64,000 nt of DNA from Isoetes taiwanensis (taxonomy: Eukaryota; Streptophyta; Lycopodiopsida; Isoetales; Isoetaceae), in contig JAJEKV010000169.1 of the NCBI GenBank assembly GCA_021234155.1, positions 882,009-946,008 on the forward strand. The letters run 5' to 3'. Within the stretch, counting starts at the first letter, position 1. The number at the start of each line of letters is the position of its first letter. The notes beneath the pieces were generated by a model, which worked only from the letters and a program-made list of their open reading frames with translations, was not told the origin of the DNA and ran no database searches. A program made the translations under genes and the position numbers. Below are positions 1 through 11,632 of this stretch, one piece after another.

Positions 1-689
1 CCCACTTGAGAAGCTCACACGCATACCATCCAAATCTGCTTTGCCTTCGGATTAGCGGCGTTGGGCCCATTATGACATCCCCTTCGTGAATGACCCGATT
101 GCTAGGCTCATGCGGAGGTACTTGGTGCGGCTTCCCATTGGGTCATCTGATTCTTGCGCAAGTATCTCACCCATTGTTAGGGGGTAATATTTCACGTGGG
201 CTCTGCAGCTTACTCAAGACCTTTCTCCGAAGGTCCTAGGGTGGCGGTCTAGTAGACCGAACATCATTCTGCCGGTGCTCGCAAGGTACCCGGCTTTCTT
301 GGTCTTGAGGAAGGAGCGGTATTGTGGGACGGCCTGAGGGGCGAATGGTGGGGTCCGGCACTTGGCGGAGCCATCGTTTTCACTCCCGCATTAGTCATCG
401 AACCCGGTGATTGCGGGGAAGGTGGTTGCAGACCCCGTGGATCGTCGAGGCGGCTTCTCCCAAAGCATCGTCCCCCGGTTCAGGTTGGGCCGCCTCGTTG
501 TTGAAGTGTGGGGAGCTGCGGCACTCTCGGCAGCTCATGCTCAAGCATCCGCGCATAGACCGCCAAGATGATCATAGTCCGAGACGCAACCGTGGTACAT
601 GGGGTGTTGGGGCAATGGGTGCTCGGTTGGCCTGCCAATCTATCCGCAAGAACGGGGGTGATGGTCTGAGTCTACTTCCTCGTCCTACC

Positions 690-1085
690 ACCGTCCGACA
701 TTAATCGGCTGCAGTGATCAAGTGTAGGCATTGCTCGTCTGCTAGCACGTAATCCACCACACTGGTGCCGCCCCCCTGGTTAGCGGCTGGAGGACGGCCA
801 CTGTGCCAGCCCATTGCAAATGACCAGGTCAAAGATACTGCCCAGCAATAGCAGCTGCCGGCCATACCATGTCACCTGGCTGTCATCTGACGCCATTGGC
901 CAAACCATCTCTGCGGGGTCCATTTGCAACACATCCTCAGCTAGAGGTGCGAATTTTGGGATCTGCTCTGCCCCTGTGCGGAAAAACATTATATGAAATT
1001 TGCCATTGAAAATCAAAAATCTGTTTGCAAAAAAGCAGAGTTGTTTGTTCAAAAAATGAAAATTAATATGTTCAAGAGATGACAT
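690..1085 (-). pseudogene. LINE endonuclease fragment (L1-like)
   Basis: Read on the minus strand this encodes a piece of the apurinic-like endonuclease domain of a plant L1-type LINE. The frame from 1085 down to 780 contains WYGRQLLLLGSIFDLVICNG, the usual 'GRQLL..C...DLVI.NG' block. After one frameshift near 775 comes GTSVVDYVLAD, the C-terminal endonuclease block with the conserved D-Y. Frameshift and stops make it a dead fragment. Positions 1-690 probably hold the decayed continuation toward the RT, but no motif there is firm. There is no poly(A) or target duplication in view, and the element is cut by the window edge. Family is fairly sure, boundaries are not. Confidence 0.6.
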
Positions 1086-1168
1086 GCCTCGAAATTCCTC
1101 TGTGTTGAGTGGGCTCTAAAGCTGATTAGCCGAATTGGTCGGATTCAGATCAAACTGCATATCAAATT

Positions 1169-1246
1169 ACATGCCCCGTCAATTAAACAATTATAATAAA
1201 TGCATTTACGTGCCCCGTCAATTAGACAATTATAATAAATGCATTT
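1169..1246. repeat. Two-copy 39-bp tandem repeat
   Basis: Two head-to-tail 39-bp units (1169-1207 and 1208-1246) differ at two positions. Each carries GCCCCGTCAATTA followed by an AT-rich half. No coding or regulatory role is apparent. Confidence 0.9.
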
Positions 1247-1934
1247 GTCGAGGAGGAGATTTTTAAAAATTTCGAATATCAAATGTTATTTGTTTTGGTC
1301 AAGAATAATAACAAATAAAACCGTAAAGTATAAACAAAACAATTTTAATAGAAGCAATAACTTTTTTTTTTTTTCATAATCATGGCCATTCTATTGAAAG
1401 GCCACTTTTTCCTAAGTTTTTCTATTGAATGGTAAAAATTTTCCGTTGCCGTTCTTAAGAATGTCTAAAAAAATTTAGCCATTCTCTGCATGGCTAAGAC
1501 CCCCAAGAATGGTACCAAACATTTCAAATTTAAGGCTTGCATGTAACGGAATTTTTGAAGCGCGGGAAGCTTTCGGGCAGCTGCTACTGACCCAAGCAGC
1601 CGTAGCCACCGTTGTATTAGTGGCCATATGTGGCTTGCACGGCTGCGGCTCAGGGATAGCGTCCACGTGGCTGCTCGGTTTCGGATCTGATGGCAGGTCG
1701 CATTCACATGAGCGGCAACAAGGGTTTATAACAGAGACCAGAAAACGGAGGTAAAATCATCCACGCACATCCATTTGTATCCACTTCCTTCTCGTGCTTG
1801 TCCAATGAAATCCTTCAATCCTTCACACACCCATCCAATCGATTCAAGCAAATCTAATTATCGTTTGTTTTTTCTATTTTTTCTATTTCCCTATCTTTTT
1901 GTCAATGGATTTAAATAGCATCCCATCATAACTT
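1247..1934. other. No gene recognised; AT-rich spacer
   Basis: The stretch has an oligo(T) run near 1362-1375 and short frames on both strands without recognisable domains. No transposon end or RNA gene could be supported. Confidence 0.5.
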
Positions 1935-2180
1935 TATGAAGAAGAGGAAATCGAGATTGCGCAATCACCTATCAATGAAGATCAAGGATCTGACTAAGGA
2001 GACGGGGAAGATGATATGAAGAGGAGGAAATCCAGATTGCCCAGGAAATCGTCTTCAAGGATCTGACTAAGGAGATGGGGATGATGAAGATGATATGAAG
2101 AAGAGGAAATCGAGATTGCCCAATCACACGTCGGTGAAGATCAAGGATCTGATGAAGGAGATGGGGATGATGAAGAGGAT
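1935..2180 (+). repeat. Three ~80-bp coding-like tandem repeats (acidic)
   Basis: Units start at 1935, 2015 and 2094, with a period of about 80 bp. Read in the TATGAAGAA frame, each encodes an acidic Y-E-E-E-E-I-x-I-A-Q segment followed by E-D-Q-G-S-D. Units 1 and 2 have TAA (GACTAA) where unit 3 has GATGAA and stays open. The repeats directly precede the SANT-like domain and look like an expanded acidic N-terminal segment of that gene, now broken. Because the period is not a multiple of three, each extra unit also shifts the frame. Confidence 0.7.
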
Positions 2181-2211
2181 CCTAGCCAGCAAGAGTATTA
2201 TGGGGTGATGC

Positions 2212-3096
2212 GTGGTTGAAATGCTGGTGAAGAAATATGCTGATATGAAAGTCAATAAGCTCCAAATGGGCAATTTCAAAAGCGTAGCAAAGGCATTATG
2301 GCTAAACGAGACTTTCAGCACTGTTTGTACTGGCAAACAAGTCAAGAACAAGGTAGAGTGCTTGGTTAAAAGGTACAAAAAAGAGAAGGACAGAGAGTCT
2401 AGAACTGGATCCACTCCTAGCGAGTGGGAGTTTTCTGAGCAATTTGATGTTGTTCACGAGGAATCATCCAAGGTGATTGGTCTCCTGATGGATCAACGGA
2501 ATTTGGATTCAGAAATGGATACAAATTCGAATGCCTCGAAGGGTAATTTCAAAACAAAAAAGTTTTCCAATCCTACTTCAGAATCTAGTTCTCATGCCTC
2601 AATTTCCATGTATGTCGTGGTAAAAACACCACAAACCTCCAAATCAGCTAAGTTATTGTATATATATAACATATATACAAGTGTTTCTAATATGAAGGAC
2701 TGCATGAAGCCGATCCTTCAAAACATCCTGTTTATTGAGATGATAGTGATGAAAATGATTATTGAGGTGGATTCCCCTCCAGCAAAGCAAGTTTCCAAGG
2801 AGTACAAGAAATCTGGATCTAGCCTTTGTGGAAAGAATACGAGGGTCAGACAAAACAAGGAGGGTGCCAAAGTTGCAGCTATGTAGCTACCATTTTAGCT
2901 TAGGCCATGAAAGATGTAACTAATGTTCACAAAGAATTGAAGCTGAACTAGCACAACGGAAGGAGGCAGAGGATAGAAGAGCAGAGGCACGTAAAGAATC
3001 TGAGGCCAGAAGGGAAGAAGACATGAGATGCGAAGAGTTATTGGAACTCGAGGCTTCCAAAAGAAAGGAGGATCTTCAATTGCAGCTTCTCAATTA
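2212..3096 (+). pseudogene. SANT/Myb-like (trihelix-type) DNA-binding protein remnant
   Basis: The open part (to the stop at 2884-2886; first ATG at 2221) begins with a SANT/Myb-like domain: an MLVKKYADMK helix, NFKSVAKALW, then KQVKNKVECLVKRYKKEKD and WEFSEQFD. This pattern is shared by plant trihelix-like factors and transposon-linked Myb/SANT proteins. A second segment (2936-3091, another frame) encodes a charged helical stretch (AELAQRKEAEDRRAEA, then KRKEDLQLQ) typical of their C-terminal coiled coil. The halves are separated by stops, and the acidic repeats upstream are out of frame, so I read this as a decayed gene. A spliced gene with an intron between 2886 and 2936 is a weaker alternative. 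No transposase was seen next to it. Confidence 0.55.
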
Positions 3097-3212
3097 AAGA
3101 TGCAGCTTCAAATTCAACTTCATGGCCAGAGCACTGGTCCCGAGATGCCTAACAGCACTCCATTGTCCAATCTAGATAGTGTCTTGAGCAGATCTCATCA
3201 AACTTAGGAAGC

Positions 3213-4215
3213 AAGGTGGCCTTGGCTGTAAAGACTTGTTTGTTCAGGCTCAGACTTTGGCTGCCAAGATAATATATAGGGCCATATATGTCACATCCCC
3301 CTCACCAGCACTGAAACTAAATAGATATTGGGTTGAAGAATCTCATCCTGTAGGCAGTAAGACCCTTAAACATAGGCTATTGACTCTGCTTTCTTTCAGC
3401 TCACTCCATGCTCCAATACTTCCCCTACTCTAAGAAGAATGCTGGAAGCCTGGAATCAGGCATCTCTTTGCTATAGGCCACCAAGTATTGATGCCAGATG
3501 TAGGGACATCAACATCTTTTGGCACCCTGCCTTGGCCCCTGAGACAGTTGGATGTTTGGCCCCCCAACATCCACAAAAGTACATGCAATGGTCTTTGGCA
3601 GGAATTAACACTTTTGGTGACTTAAGAAGTGACGATGATAGTAGATGGGCCACATGGGCTAAAATAAAAGAGAAAACCAAAGGATCAGCTTTAGATAAGA
3701 TGATTTTCAGGAAGATTATTGGTCTAGTTAATAATCATGTGAAATTGCTGTCTTATCAAACAATTGGAGTTTAAACAATAAGGAGACATATACATCCAAG
3801 GAAATATATTCTGCTCTCTTTGAAGCCAGACAATCTAAAGCATGTGCCTTATGGCCATGTGAAGAAGAAACCTTGACTTCAATATGTGCAAAAGGATGGC
3901 AAAACTGTGGAGCTCCTAAGATAAATACTTTCAGACGGCTTCTATTGCATCAAAGCTTGCAGGACTTGATTGAAGCTAACAGTTAGCTACTTTTGTCTTT
4001 TCTAAAAAACTGGCTTTTTAGCTAAATATGGACCTGGTATTTTTAAGAACCAGTCCTCTCTTTTGCATGCCAGCAATGTCATGCTTAGTGCCTCCTATTA
4101 AGTGCGGACAATTTTGCTTTGTGTAAAAGGATTCCTATGGAGCCCTTCTACACTCATATGTACTTACTTTACGTATGAATAAAAAACCCACCTTGCCTTC
4201 AAAAAAAATATAAAA
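3213..4215 (+). mobile_element. 5'-truncated LINE, RT C-terminus and 3' tail
   Basis: The fragment begins at GGLGCKDLFVQAQTLAAKII (about 3214), the typical block after the RT palm of plant L1 LINEs. A second piece runs in the frame starting at 3439, followed after a frameshift by a third (3774-3986) that contains TSKEIYSALFEA and PKINTFRRLLLHQSLQD. These are hallmarks of the zinc-binding RVT domain at the ORF2 C-terminus. An A-rich 3' end with several oligo(A) blocks follows at 4180-4215. It lies directly against the SANT-like remnant, consistent with insertion of a truncated copy. Frameshifts show it is inactive. I could not define a target duplication. Confidence 0.7.
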
Positions 4216-4499
4216 AAATATAAAAAAACAAAAATAAAGTTTAAGTTGGATAATGTTCAAGCCTTTCTATCTCTAAAGTTAATGGGCACCAAATTGGATA
4301 AAGTTCAATTCTGAATAATTTCATTGGCTTGAAGAACTTTTCCACTGTGGTTGAGGAACCTGAAGATGCCAGTGCTAGGATGGGGAGAGAGGCTCACAAT
4401 CCAAAAGTAGCCTGTACGTGGAAGAAACAAACTTTTTTTGGCTTAACACATGCATCACATATGCAAATAGGCCAGCCTGTGGTTGCCGCACAATGGATG

Positions 4500-5520
4500 G
4501 CAAAAAATCAGCCACCCAAAAGCCGGATCTGCCGATCATCCCATCTCAGATAATAGTAAATCTCGGCCCGAAAAGCCTCCCATGACAAAAGATGACCAGA
4601 ATCATACCAAGCTGCAATCGTTAAAAACCCAGCTAGCCGCCAATGCCGTTGGGTCTTTGGATGTACAAATGCACATAAAGGCTGTTGATCATGCGTACCT
4701 TGCAAGGGAAGCAACCAGCATGACATTGACAATGAAGCACAAGCTTGGGGATTAACATGGAATAAAGATCTAACTGCATCCCAGGAAGCAAGTAGACCTT
4801 TAAGGAATGGGGAAGCATTTGGATATGGATGCAGAGGGTACAACAAGGCCCATGGGAGACTAGGCTTGATAGTTGTCTTGTGAAAGGGGAGACACTGCAG
4901 AAGTGATTGCCCACCAATCTTAAGCCATCAGAGTCATCTTTACCAAGGAGGAGCCTCCAAATGAACTTTGAGATCATGACTTGACTTTGCAGACGGAAGT
5001 CCAACATTTCAAGGCCACCAGCTGCCTTAGGCTTGATGCACTTAGCCCAGGATACCTTAACAACAGCACCTTCTGATGCACCACCCCAGATGAAATTCCT
5101 GACAATCACACGATCTCATTCATCTTACATTGAGGAGCCAGTAAGACAGATGCCATATAGACAAGCAGAGATAACTTAGCCACCTTCCACCAAAACAGAT
5201 GTTTCTCAAAACCTTTAATGATCTCATCCCAATCACATGAGGCAGAAATATGCACCCCCAAAGGAATGCCCAGAAGTTTTGTGGGTTGACCATGAGGAAG
5301 CACCGTCCAGAGATAGTCAAGAATACAAGAGGGAACGTCACTATCCAGTGTCCATAGAGCAGTGCACTTTCTCCAATCTACAAGAACCCCAGAGGCCAAG
5401 GAGAAAATATCTAGGAGCAGCTTAGCATTATGTAGGTTTTCATCATTGGCCATAAGAAATCATTAGCATACTGATTACACACCTCCTGAGAATACAATGT
5501 TTTAGGCGAATTGTTCTAAT
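4500..5520 (-). mobile_element. LINE ORF2 fragment (RT palm to C-terminal domain)
   Basis: The minus strand carries an L1-type reverse-transcriptase fragment. Around 5450-5475 a degenerate catalytic box reads YAND instead of YADD, followed by a one-base frameshift. Then come ASGVLVDWRKCTALW, LPHGQPTKLLGIPLG and WDEIIKGFEKHLFWW (5453-5106). A second frame (5109-4633) has RNFIWGG and CIKPKAAGGLEMLDF, and a third (to 4508) has SGHLLSWEAFRAEI. The last block is shared with the LINE at 50.5 kb. The two therefore probably belong to related families. Three frames and a changed catalytic Asp mean it is dead. Confidence 0.75.
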
Positions 5521-5879
5521 CAAGAGCTGGAAAAAAATAAAATCATAGTGGCCACCTTATATCAACTTCACAGTAGACATTGACCATTGGAGAGTTCTCA
5601 TTTAGAAATGAATCAACAATAGACCCATTAAATTAATATAACAAATAAGGGCATAAAATGATGGGATGCACAATGATGCATGGAAACTGTTGCATGAATA
5701 TCATCGCTAACTAACGGTAAGTCACATGCCAAACAATATATGGAAAAAATGCATCTTCCCAACCTTTTAATTCTAAGCTAGAAAGTTAAAGGCATTGTAC
5801 TCATGTTATTGTTACTCATGGAGGTTGATTTCCATAGTGGACGGAACATATATGCTACTGCAACTTTACAGATGTCATA
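5521..5879. other. No feature recognised
   Basis: A spacer between a minus-strand LINE fragment and a plus-strand gag fragment. I see no LTR, primer-binding site or coding block in it. Confidence 0.4.
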
Positions 5880-7335
5880 GATATAATAGATATGCAGCTT
5901 TAGTCGTGCCCTGCACAGCCTCAGATGCAATAGCTAGTGCAATGCGCTAAGCGAATGATGCGAGCCCAGGAGTATGGACCTATGCCACCACCACCTCCCC
6001 AAGAACCAGAACAGGTAGATCAAACAGAACAGGAAGCAACACTAGGAGCACATAAGGACAGGAAAAGGAAGAGGAGAAATAGAAGGAGCCCTAGCCTGTC
6101 GAACTCCAGCCCAGGTGACAGGACAGACAGTGGATCATATAGTAGTTATGAAAATGAGTCTGATAACTCACAAGACAGAAACAGGAATTGCAAAGCAGAA
6201 GATTACCAGAAGAAAATTGATAGTGCCATAAGCAATGTTTGAAAACCCCAAAAGTTAGGTCAGTTTTTTGGGAAAGACAGGTTGCGGATGAAAGCAGAAG
6301 CATGGTTAGATGAGATGAAGGAGTTTGGAAACTCATATAGGATGAAGGATAAGGACATCAGAAAGGTGGCAACGACAGACCTCATTGGGCCGGCACGCAT
6401 ATGGTGGAAGGGTTACGCAGACTCTAATAAGTTAAAGAGGAACAATTGCAGGTTCAAGACTTTCAGCAAAGCCTTTTGCAAGCATTATGTTCCACGATCC
6501 CATACAAGCAGGCAAATCCAGCAATTCTACCAACTTGATCAAGGGAACTTATCAGTGGCTAAGTATACAGAAGAGTTCACGAGGTTAAGACTGAATGTAC
6601 CTAGGATAACAGAAAGACAAGCAGTAGATGGGTACATCGAAGGATTGAACAGCAATATCAAAAGGCTTGTCCGAGCCACTAATCCGAGGACAGTAGGGGA
6701 AGCAGAAGATAAAGCATTGAGCCTAGAAGAAGCACCCCAAACCCAGCACAAAAGCAATCCGTCTATAACAAAGGAAAGGCAATGGGGTCTTACAGGCCAA
6801 TGCAGACGAACACCGCTCCAGTAGACCAGCAACCACAAGGTAAAAGGGATAGGAAATTTGTACCAAAAGACCAGCAGGCACTAGGCTCATCAGTGGGAAA
6901 ATCAGTAAGGCACTTCCTAAACAGCATCCCCAAGGAGAAGAGGGAAGAGTGCATCAAGAAGAGGATTGGGAATCACCCAGAGAGCTGGATGAGGACGACG
7001 ACGAGGAGGAGACTCGAGACTACATTGATGGTGAGTGTAAGATATGTACAGTAATTGAGTCAGATAATGTTGAAAGTCAACCTACAGTCATTTCAGCAGA
7101 GGGAATAAAGATGATAAACCCTATAGACTCGCACAACTTCGCATCTCCTAGATTGGCAGCCTGGTTGAAGTCTAAGACCCTTAAGTCAAAGCCAAGACTA
7201 GTGAGCATGGAAAGTGGAGCTATTTTCCATATTAAGCGAAGAAGGGTCAACTTGGACATAGGTCTAAGTGGAACCAGCTTGACCATGGGGGCAAAAGTAA
7301 TGGACATCAGTAAGTATGACCTTATAGTGTTGTGA
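5880..7335 (+). pseudogene. Ty3/gypsy gag and protease fragment
   Basis: The gag frame runs to 6824 with in-frame stops at 5901 (TAG), 5931 (TAG) and 6240 (TGA). It has a basic/serine-rich linker (6060-6180) and then the retrotransposon gag core with AWLDEM, ARIWWKGY, FKTFSKAFCKHYVP and YTEEFTRLRLNVP (6282-6720). After frameshifts (frames from 6782 and from 6949) it reaches a retropepsin-like segment ending VMDISKYDLIVL. That matches the INIGKYDLVVGMEFL block of the minus-strand gypsy at 20.8 kb. It is homologous to the gag at 39.65-41.5 kb. Reverse transcriptase and integrase are missing and no flanking LTR was found. Confidence 0.8.
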
Positions 7336-8228
7336 GCACTGCATTCATATGGATCGAACCCCAAAAGTTTTGTTTTCTGCACTATTGTCTTCTCAATTCC
7401 TATTGTTTCTGGCGGAGTGAATATCTGGTGATGTTCTTGTGAATCTGTGTTGTTCTTCCTTCATTCTAGATATTTAGTACCAGGTTATTATGTTAGATAT
7501 TAGGTTTTCTTATCAATGTGCTCGCCATTCTCCTGTTTTTATTTAGTATGAACATGCCAAAAAGTATTGTTTCATATATGGCCATGCTCGATACCTCTGC
7601 AAATCATTCTTCATTCTGTCTTACAGTCTGCTTTTTTTACAGTCTGCTTTTATATTTTTCCATGTATTCCATGCTAAAAAGTTCAAAAGACTCCAAGGTT
7701 CATGCAAGGTATCTAATAGCATTAATATGTAGCACCAGATCCGTTTCTTGTTCCTTTTTCACAGTATCAGATGATTTTCTCCTTTAAAACAAAAAGTCTG
7801 GATGCCCAAAAAGCATTGTTTCTTATGGGCATGCCAAATACCTCTGTAAAAAAATTCCTATTTGTGTTTTTCTATATTTTCTCCTGTTTTCATTCTCTAT
7901 GCTTCTCGGCTACAGCAACCCTTTAGAAAAAAACAAGTCCTTCCATTGCTTCCCCGACGTGTTTTTAGCTGTTTAAGCTACTTCCCCTGCATCTTTCAGT
8001 TCGACTCAGAACTGTACCACTGCAACCAAGACCTTTAAAAACTAAGACCTTTGATTTCAAGCACAGTCCTACAAAACCAACACCCACATGCCAATATCTA
8101 GCATAATTCCCATCCCAATCATGCCAATATCATGCAAATCCTGATCTGTATGCCAAGCCCATCTCTGAATGCGAAGCCCATATGCGAATATTCCCTAAAG
8201 AAACCTTAACAAATGACCAAATCCTAAT
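7336..8228. other. No gene recognised; original flank of the LTR insertion
   Basis: Low-complexity, T-rich sequence with scattered short direct repeats (for example two ACAGTCTGCTTTT copies near 7625-7645). The homology to gypsy stops at about 7335, so the pol part was lost here. The stretch ends at the target duplication of the 8234 element. Confidence 0.4.
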
Positions 8229-8233
8229 TTCAC
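8229..8233. other. Target-site duplication TTCAC (left)
   Basis: TTCAC immediately precedes the 5' LTR and is repeated at 12080-12084 directly after the 3' LTR. Five bases is the usual length for LTR-retrotransposon integration. Confidence 0.92.
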
Positions 8234-8680
8234 TGTTAGCCCTTTGGGCTAAACATATGTATGAGTGGCATAGGCCACATGTATTTATCACATTGGACCA
8301 CTTGATCTAGGGCCCAGATTTAGCCCACATATGTGGTAGGTGGCATAGGCCACATGTCTTTGTCATATTGGACCCCACGATCTATGGCCCAGATTTAGCC
8401 TAGATCTGTGGAGGGTGAGATATCAGTTAGGGTTAGGGTTTTGCTCTACTATTTAGAGAGAGCATTTCCTCTCATTGTTTAGGTTTTTGCTCACGTTTTG
8501 GAGCACCTCCTTTTGGAGCATCAATATGATTCTGTTTTGTTCATTCTTTCTTTTGTTCTTGTTCTTGGAGTTTCTTCCCATCTTCCTTTGTTGATCCATG
8601 AGCATTTGTGGCAGCCTTGTGGCATTCGGCAGTCATGGACTGCTGCTGCAAAGTGATGCCAAGAACCCCAAATATCAACA
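8234..8680 (+). repeat. 5' LTR of the non-autonomous element
   Basis: 447 bp from TGTTAG to CAACA. The first 22 bases form a hairpin (TGTTAGCCC with GGGCTAAACA). An internal direct repeat of about 80 bp (GGCATAGGCCACATGT..., near 8267 and 8341) makes up much of U3. A telomere-type box TTAGGGTTAGGGTTTT lies at 8427-8442, followed by an AT-rich CTATTTAGAG at 8448-8457 that could serve as TATA element. Confidence 0.95.
8427..8457 (+). promoter_or_regulatory. Telo-box and TATA-like core in the 5' LTR
   Basis: TTAGGGTTAGGGTTTT (8427-8442) contains the plant telo-box (AAACCCTAA on the other strand), a common cis-element in plant promoters. CTATTTAGAG follows six bases later. The same arrangement recurs in the 3' LTR at 11826-11856. 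Its promoter role is inferred. Confidence 0.4.
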
Positions 8681-8681
8681 C

Positions 8682-8701
8682 TGGCGCCTCATGCCGGGGT
8701 C
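8682..8701 (+). other. Primer-binding site, tRNA-Asp-like
   Basis: Directly after the 5' LTR and one base, TGGCGCC is followed by TGCCGGGG. This resembles the complement of a plant tRNA-Asp 3' end, with about three mismatches in the middle. The position relative to the LTR is canonical. Confidence 0.7.
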
Positions 8702-8799
8702 TCTTTCGCTCATGATCCATTTGTTGTTTTTATTTCAAGCATCTCCAAAAGTTATTATGAAAAAAAATGGTTCTACGATAGACACTTCCTCAGATTCTA

Positions 8800-8910
8800 T
8801 CTCTGGTATATCTCTGGTATTTGCCCACTGCAGAAAGGGGCAAAACTGGTTTTTGGCCAGAACAGTTCTTATTTGGTATATCTCTGGTATTTGCCCACTG
8901 CAGAAAGTTC
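8800..8910 (+). repeat. Short direct repeat inside the LTR element
   Basis: The block TATATCTCTGGTATTTGCCC plus ACTGCAGAAAG occurs twice, around 8808 and 8876, separated by about 40 bases. It is part of the non-coding interior of the element. Confidence 0.7.
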
Positions 8911-10049
8911 TTATTTGTCCACATTTACGTTCTTCAACGATGAGATTTTATCTATCTACTGATACTTTCTTTTCTGCTCAGCGGCATTACGTTTCTTTTT
9001 GGGTACCAACATTCCATTTCTTGGGCAAGTAAGAAACACTAGAAGAGGCCCAACGGCTCTTCCAAATATTTTCGCAGCATTAATTGTGGGCTTGGGCTCT
9101 GTTCTGGGCAGAGTCTATTGAAGCCCCTTTCTTTTTGGTTCCAGACCTGCATCATTGCCAAGTTTTTTTCATGGAAATAAAGCTCTGTTCTTAAGCAACC
9201 TTTAAGCCTCGAAGCCTGTAATTTGAGGTGGAGATGCCCTACGGGTCTCCCGGGCTGCACCTTTCCAGCAAATCAGCATGGACGCTCACATCTTCTACAT
9301 CTGAAATGAAGCTTTCTTGTTCAGATTCTTTACAGAAGGCCAGCACTTCGGCTAGCTTCCATCTATCTGCCAAGCAAATAAAACGGACACGTCCTTCTCA
9401 GTAAGCTTATCTGCTCCTCCGGAAACATCTACACATACAGCTCCAATTTTCTTTCCGCCTGGACAAAACAAATTTCCGGGTTACTCTGCCTCTCTGCCTG
9501 ACCCAGCTCCGATTCTGATAGCAGGGGCTCTGTTTTCCAAGATTACAGAGTTCTTTTCCTTCCAGATGCAAGCGGTGGCATGCACTCATGATTAATCGTC
9601 CATCAATCGCTATGAATCCAAGGTCGCTTACAGTTTAAACTTCTCCTTTTGTTACAGACTTCAGGAACTGCATTTGCCCAATTTTTCAATCAAGCCCCAA
9701 CTTCCTTGGAGGACATCATCTCATTCTTCCTTACGATTCTTGATTCTTGAGAAAAGAGTTTTTTTCTTACAGGGGACCTCTGCAATTAGAGGGAAGTTTC
9801 GGGCAACTCTAGCCCTTCAATCTTTCAGGCCATGATTCAGCCTCACGCATCGCTCCAGACAGTATTGTCAATCAGGAACACTGACCCATCAATTACGGGT
9901 TTATTAAATTCTTTCTGCCTCATTTCTAGGGCAGCCAGACGGATCAATTCGACCTCCCATTCCTTTTGCAACATAAGCACGCTCGGTGTTTTCTAGTCTC
10001 ACCACCAGCAAACAGAGTGTTTGATCTTTCTCCAAGTTTTTGGTCTGCA

Positions 10050-11280
10050 TCAACACAAGCCCACGGCCGTCACAGCGTGGCTTCTCCGACCTTGAGAACT
10101 TCCACGCCAAACAAGCAACTAAGACCACGGCTCATCACGGCATAGCCCATCCCTCAAGAACTTCAACGACCCACGGCCTTGGCTTCATAGAGTCTCCACG
10201 ACACGACCTTTCTGCAACTCTCACGGCAACAAGCTTCAAGGCCATAACAGATCAGGGCTTGCTACCCTCACCCCACGGCCCATCCTGGCGTGGCCGCTCT
10301 TCCCTCATAACATCAATCTCTTCCGTCAGAGCATCAAGAGCCCCACGGCCATCACGGCGTGGCTTCAATCAGCAAAACCTTACCAGGCGTGCATCTGCAA
10401 AAACTTTGTAGAAGCCCACGGCCATCACGGCGTGACTTCGAATCTGCAGTATCTTCACAGCGTGAACCACGGCCCTACAGCGTGCGTGGCCTCAATCAAT
10501 ATCAAAGACCTCACGGGCGTGGCCTCTGCGTGACCCACGGCCCCCACGGCCCCCTTCAGAACTTCTGCGTGACCCACGCCCCCCACGGCCCCCACGGCGT
10601 GGCCTCTCCGCCATGACAACTTGTTACATCAAAACATCAAAAACCCCCATCCCCTTGGCGTGGAACATTCCTCTCTTGTCACACACCTTGTCATGACATC
10701 TTCATGATTTTCTTTGGAGAGAGCATTCGACACTTGAATCTTCAAGATGGCCTACATTTTTGGTGTTTTTCACCCCTTCTAAATCTGAAGCCATTTTCTC
10801 ATACCCAATATCTAGTCCTACTATTATGCCTTTGGAGGTAAAATTTCATGCAACTATGACTTCAAACATCACGGCCCCACGGCGTGAGTCCAACAAAATT
10901 GTCACGGCCCCTCACGGCGTGACTTCAAGCACAAACTTTCGATCCACTTTTGACGCAAGCAGCATCTGGAGCATATTTTTGGCACATTTTGGACGACGCC
11001 TCATCTTTTGCCCGATTCTTAGATCTGCTTTGCACCTTTGTACCAACAAATTTCAAGTTCCTGCAATAGCGTGAAGATGAATTCTGCCTTCCGCCCCTTC
11101 GTACATCAACCTCACATGGCCACATGGCGTGTGCAGGCCAATTTCAGCAATTCCTCACAAAAAAAGCTCAACTCTTTGGTGTCAACTTTTTCAAGTTCAA
11201 CATTTTGATCAATCTCATCCGTCCATAATACATGGCGGTTGAGCCTCTTTCAAGTTCAACACATGGCGTGAAGATGACTT
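10050..11280 (+). repeat. Degenerate CACGGC / CACGGCGTG motif array
   Basis: Within the interior of the non-autonomous LTR element, the motifs CCCACGGCC and CACGGCGTG (a 9-bp palindrome with a central G) recur at least a dozen times, with decayed forms such as CACATGGCGTG. They are dense at 10060-10610, and later copies lie at 10870-10925, 11113-11132 and 11260-11270. Spacing is irregular and is often followed by GCTTC or ACTTC. Base composition is clearly richer in GC than the neighbouring DNA. Frames crossing the array give Pro/His/Gly-rich peptides in several phases, which argues against coding. It may be a protein-binding or packaging/RNA-structure array. Confidence 0.75.
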
Positions 11281-11620
11281 ATGGCCTTCCGCCCCTTCAA
11301 CAATTTTTGTTTCCTCATTTTTGTTCAACTCATTCCAAGACACTTTGATTGGCGCATATATTCGGAGCTAAGTGGCACGCTCTATGAGAAGTGGTGACAG
11401 CCTTCTCAACCTTAGATTTGACTTCTATGGAATTAAAGGAGCTTGTGGCAAGCTCAAGAGAAGTGGTGATGACCTTCTCAACCTCTCATGATTTACGTAC
11501 TTCATCGACATTTGCAATTTTTTCAAGACTTTTCGGCGACATTATCATTATTTCCCCTCACTTTGGCCACTGTTGTAAATGTTTAACCTGATGTTATAAA
11601 GGTTCTACATAGTTTGGTGT

Positions 11621-11632
11621 GGTGGGGGGGAG
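11621..11632 (+). other. Polypurine tract
   Basis: GGTGGGGGGGAG ends exactly where the 3' LTR (TGTTAG) starts, the expected position of the plus-strand primer. Confidence 0.85.

Noticed and set aside
10040-10616. Overlapping open frames giving Pro/His/Gly/Arg-rich peptides in the CACGG array
   Set aside because: Open in more than one phase because the motif lacks stops; composition follows the repeat, and no domain or consistent start was seen.
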